In this document: positions 7,189-8,854 of the stretch, piece after piece | Numbering within the stretch: position 1 is the first letter of the stretch | How the letters are laid out: every line of letters starts with the position of its first letter | NCBI GenBank assembly: GCA_030682755.1 | Contig: JAUXNR010000441.1 | Coordinates: forward strand, 1-8,854 | Direction of reading: 5' to 3' | DNA: 8,854 nt | Source of the DNA: Flavobacterium sp. | Lineage (GTDB): Bacteria > Bacteroidota > Bacteroidia > Flavobacteriales > Flavobacteriaceae | The notes under the pieces: model-generated | What the model was told of the DNA's origin: nothing | What the model saw: the letters and a program-made list of their open reading frames with translations, nothing else | Databases searched by the model: none | Position numbers and translations under genes: made by a program

Positions 7189-8854
7189 ATGAAAAGAATA
7201 TTACTCCAAATCACTGTAATTCTCTTTGCTTTTGGTACAGCTTTTTCTCAGGAAAAACTATGGTTACCAACAAATGAGAATCGTTTTTCTTTATTAGAAA
7301 AAGTGGAAAGATCATCAACTTTATTATCCTATGATGTGTATTCAATGGATTTAAACGCTTTAAAATCAAGGCTTTCAAGTGTTCCAAATCGTTTGCATTC
7401 ATCGGCCACTTCAACAGTATTACTTCCATTTCCAAATTCTAAAGGAGAAATTCAAGAATTCAGAGTATATGAAGCTTCGGTTTTACATCCGGATTTGGCA
7501 AATCAATTTCCTGATATTAAATCGTATGTAGGGTTTAGTACAACCGATCGTACAGCAATTATTCGTTTTAGCACAACGATTTTTGGGTTTCACGGGATGA
7601 TTTTGTCAAGTGAAGGCACAACTTTTATTGATCCGTTTACATCAGATCGATTGAATTATGTTGTCTATGCTAAAAATCAAGCTCAAACAGACAGAGCATT
7701 TGAGTGTTTGGTAGAAGATGTTGAGGAACGCTTGCCTGAAGGCATACATTTTTCGCCAAAAAATGCAAATTCAATTGAAAATAATGCTGGTATTTTTAGA
7801 ACATATCGTTTGGCATTAGCCACAACAGATGAGTATTCGCAGTTCCACATTAACCAAGCCGGTTTGGCCGGAGGGACACTTGCTCAACGTCAAAATGCAG
7901 TTGTGTCTGCAATGAATATAACGATGAATCGTGTGAATGGGATTTATGAAAGAGACATGTCCCTAACAATGCAAATTATTCCTTCCAATCTCGCTATAGT
8001 CTTCATAGCCCCTGAAAATTCAGATGGAACAATGCTGTCTAATACAGCTGCTATGATCAATCAGATTCAAGGTGTTATAGATACATACATTGGTTTCTCA
8101 AATTACGACATAGGTCATGTATTTAGTACTAATGGGGGTGGTGTTGCTACCTTAAATTCTCCATGTACTGTAAATAAAGCCAGAGGGGTAACGGGTTTGT
8201 TTTCGCCGGTAGGCGACCCTTTTGATGTAGATTATGTATCCCACGAAATGGGGCACCAGTTTGGAGCGACCCATACCCAAAATAACAATTGTCAAAGATC
8301 AACTGCAACTGCAGTTGAACCTGGTAGTGCAAGTACAATAATGGGATACGCCGGTATATGTACACCTAATGTTCAATTTTTTTCAGATGCCTATTTTCAT
8401 ACGGTAAGTTTGGCTCAAATGGATAATTTTGTGGCCGGAACCGGTAATTGTTCGGATAACATTGCAAATAACAATAGTGCACCTGTTGTGCAGCCGTTAT
8501 TAAATTATACCATACCAATTAGTACTCCATTTGTGTTAAAAGCTACTGCAACAGATGCTAATAATGATGCGTTAACCTATTGTTGGGAGCAAATTGATAA
8601 TCAAATAAATGGTGGTTCTTTCACTGTTGTTAATCCTCCACAACCAACAAATACTGGCGGTCCGACTTTCAGGTCATTATCACCGACTTCTTCAAATACA
8701 CGCTATTTCCCCGAATTGCCAACAGTTTTGAGTGGATTAACAGCTTCTGAATGGGAGGTTGTACCTTCTGTATCAAGAGCATTAAATTTTGCGGTTACTG
8801 TTAGAGATAATAGAACGCCAAATGGAGGTCAGACGGCTAGAGCGAATACAACAT
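7189..8854 (+). CDS. Secreted reprolysin-like (M12-type) zinc metalloprotease, 3' end outside the window
   Basis: The frame is open from ATG at 7189 to the window end (555 residues visible, no stop). Residues 1-20 form a signal peptide (MKRILLQITVILFAFGTAFS, cut before Q21). Residues about 21-200 look like a propeptide (EKLWLPTNENRFSLLEKV onward). The catalytic domain runs from about 201 (GIFRTYRLALATTDEY) to about 420, with zinc motif HEMGHQFGATH at 352-362 and a Met-turn IMGYAG with M385, features of metzincins of the reprolysin-like group. From about 430 a beta-rich domain begins (APVVQPLLNYTIP, then ATDANNDALTYCWEQ), similar to cadherin/Ig-like modules found after such catalytic domains. 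A T9SS sorting domain would be expected at the missing C-terminus, but that cannot be seen. It is divergent from the M43 protease gene, so the two may work on related extracellular substrates. All zinc-site residues are intact. Confidence 0.93.
   Translation, partial: MKRILLQITVILFAFGTAFSQEKLWLPTNENRFSLLEKVERSSTLLSYDVYSMDLNALKSRLSSVPNRLHSSATSTVLLPFPNSKGEIQEFRVYEASVLHPDLANQFPDIKSYVGFSTTDRTAIIRFSTTIFGFHGMILSSEGTTFIDPFTSDRLNYVVYAKNQAQTDRAFECLVEDVEERLPEGIHFSPKNANSIENNAGIFRTYRLALATTDEYSQFHINQAGLAGGTLAQRQNAVVSAMNITMNRVNGIYERDMSLTMQIIPSNLAIVFIAPENSDGTMLSNTAAMINQIQGVIDTYIGFSNYDIGHVFSTNGGGVATLNSPCTVNKARGVTGLFSPVGDPFDVDYVSHEMGHQFGATHTQNNNCQRSTATAVEPGSASTIMGYAGICTPNVQFFSDAYFHTVSLAQMDNFVAGTGNCSDNIANNNSAPVVQPLLNYTIPISTPFVLKATATDANNDALTYCWEQIDNQINGGSFTVVNPPQPTNTGGPTFRSLSPTSSNTRYFPELPTVLSGLTASEWEVVPSVSRALNFAVTVRDNRTPNGGQTARANTT

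Noticed and set aside
7211..7435. Minus-strand reading frame of 74 codons opposite the reprolysin-like protease
   Set aside because: It overlaps the signal peptide and propeptide of a clear gene with a strong promoter; the composition is a shadow pattern.
8147..8365. Minus-strand reading frame of 72 codons opposite the zinc site of the reprolysin-like protease
   Set aside because: It is antisense to the conserved HEMGHQFGATH region and has no features of its own.

Overview
The window looks like a chromosomal segment from a low-GC Bacteroidetes bacterium, most likely a flavobacterium. Three things point there. Secreted proteins carry type A sorting domains of the type IX secretion system (T9SS). 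Promoters match the Bacteroidetes pattern TTG-N19/21-TAnnTTTG rather than the sigma-70 pattern. Start codons lack obvious Shine-Dalgarno sequences. I see no rRNA, tRNA, CRISPR array, insertion sequence or phage gene, and no gene-free stretch longer than about 210 bases.

Layout, left to right. Positions 1-344 (+) hold the 3' end of a secreted T9SS-sorted protein. Converging on it is a JmjC/cupin-like (FIH-type) putative Fe(II)/2-oxoglutarate oxygenase (377-1246, -). Next is biotin synthase bioB (1455-2537, -) with its own promoter and a strong intrinsic terminator. Then comes a two-gene unit read leftwards: ribF (FMN/FAD synthesis, 3940-4878, TTG start), whose end overlaps by 8 bases the start of a membrane protein homologous to vitamin K-dependent gamma-glutamyl carboxylase (HTTM family, 2628-3947). 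A strong hairpin terminator separates this unit from a secreted M43 (pappalysin-like) zinc protease gene (4975-7012, -). That gene is split into two frames by a run of nine C/G bases. Divergent from it, across 176 bases, starts a second secreted zinc protease of the reprolysin-like type (7189 to beyond the window end, +).

Functionally the window mixes housekeeping cofactor genes (biotin, FMN/FAD) with accessory genes for export and cell-surface work (two metalloproteases and one further T9SS cargo). Two putative modification enzymes, the carboxylase homologue and the JmjC-like oxygenase, have unknown substrates. I see no obvious new multi-gene system. The observations most worth following up are the frame-breaking homopolymer in the M43 protease and the carboxylase homologue, which keeps residues aligned with the catalytic lysine and a key histidine of the animal enzyme and is translationally linked to ribF.
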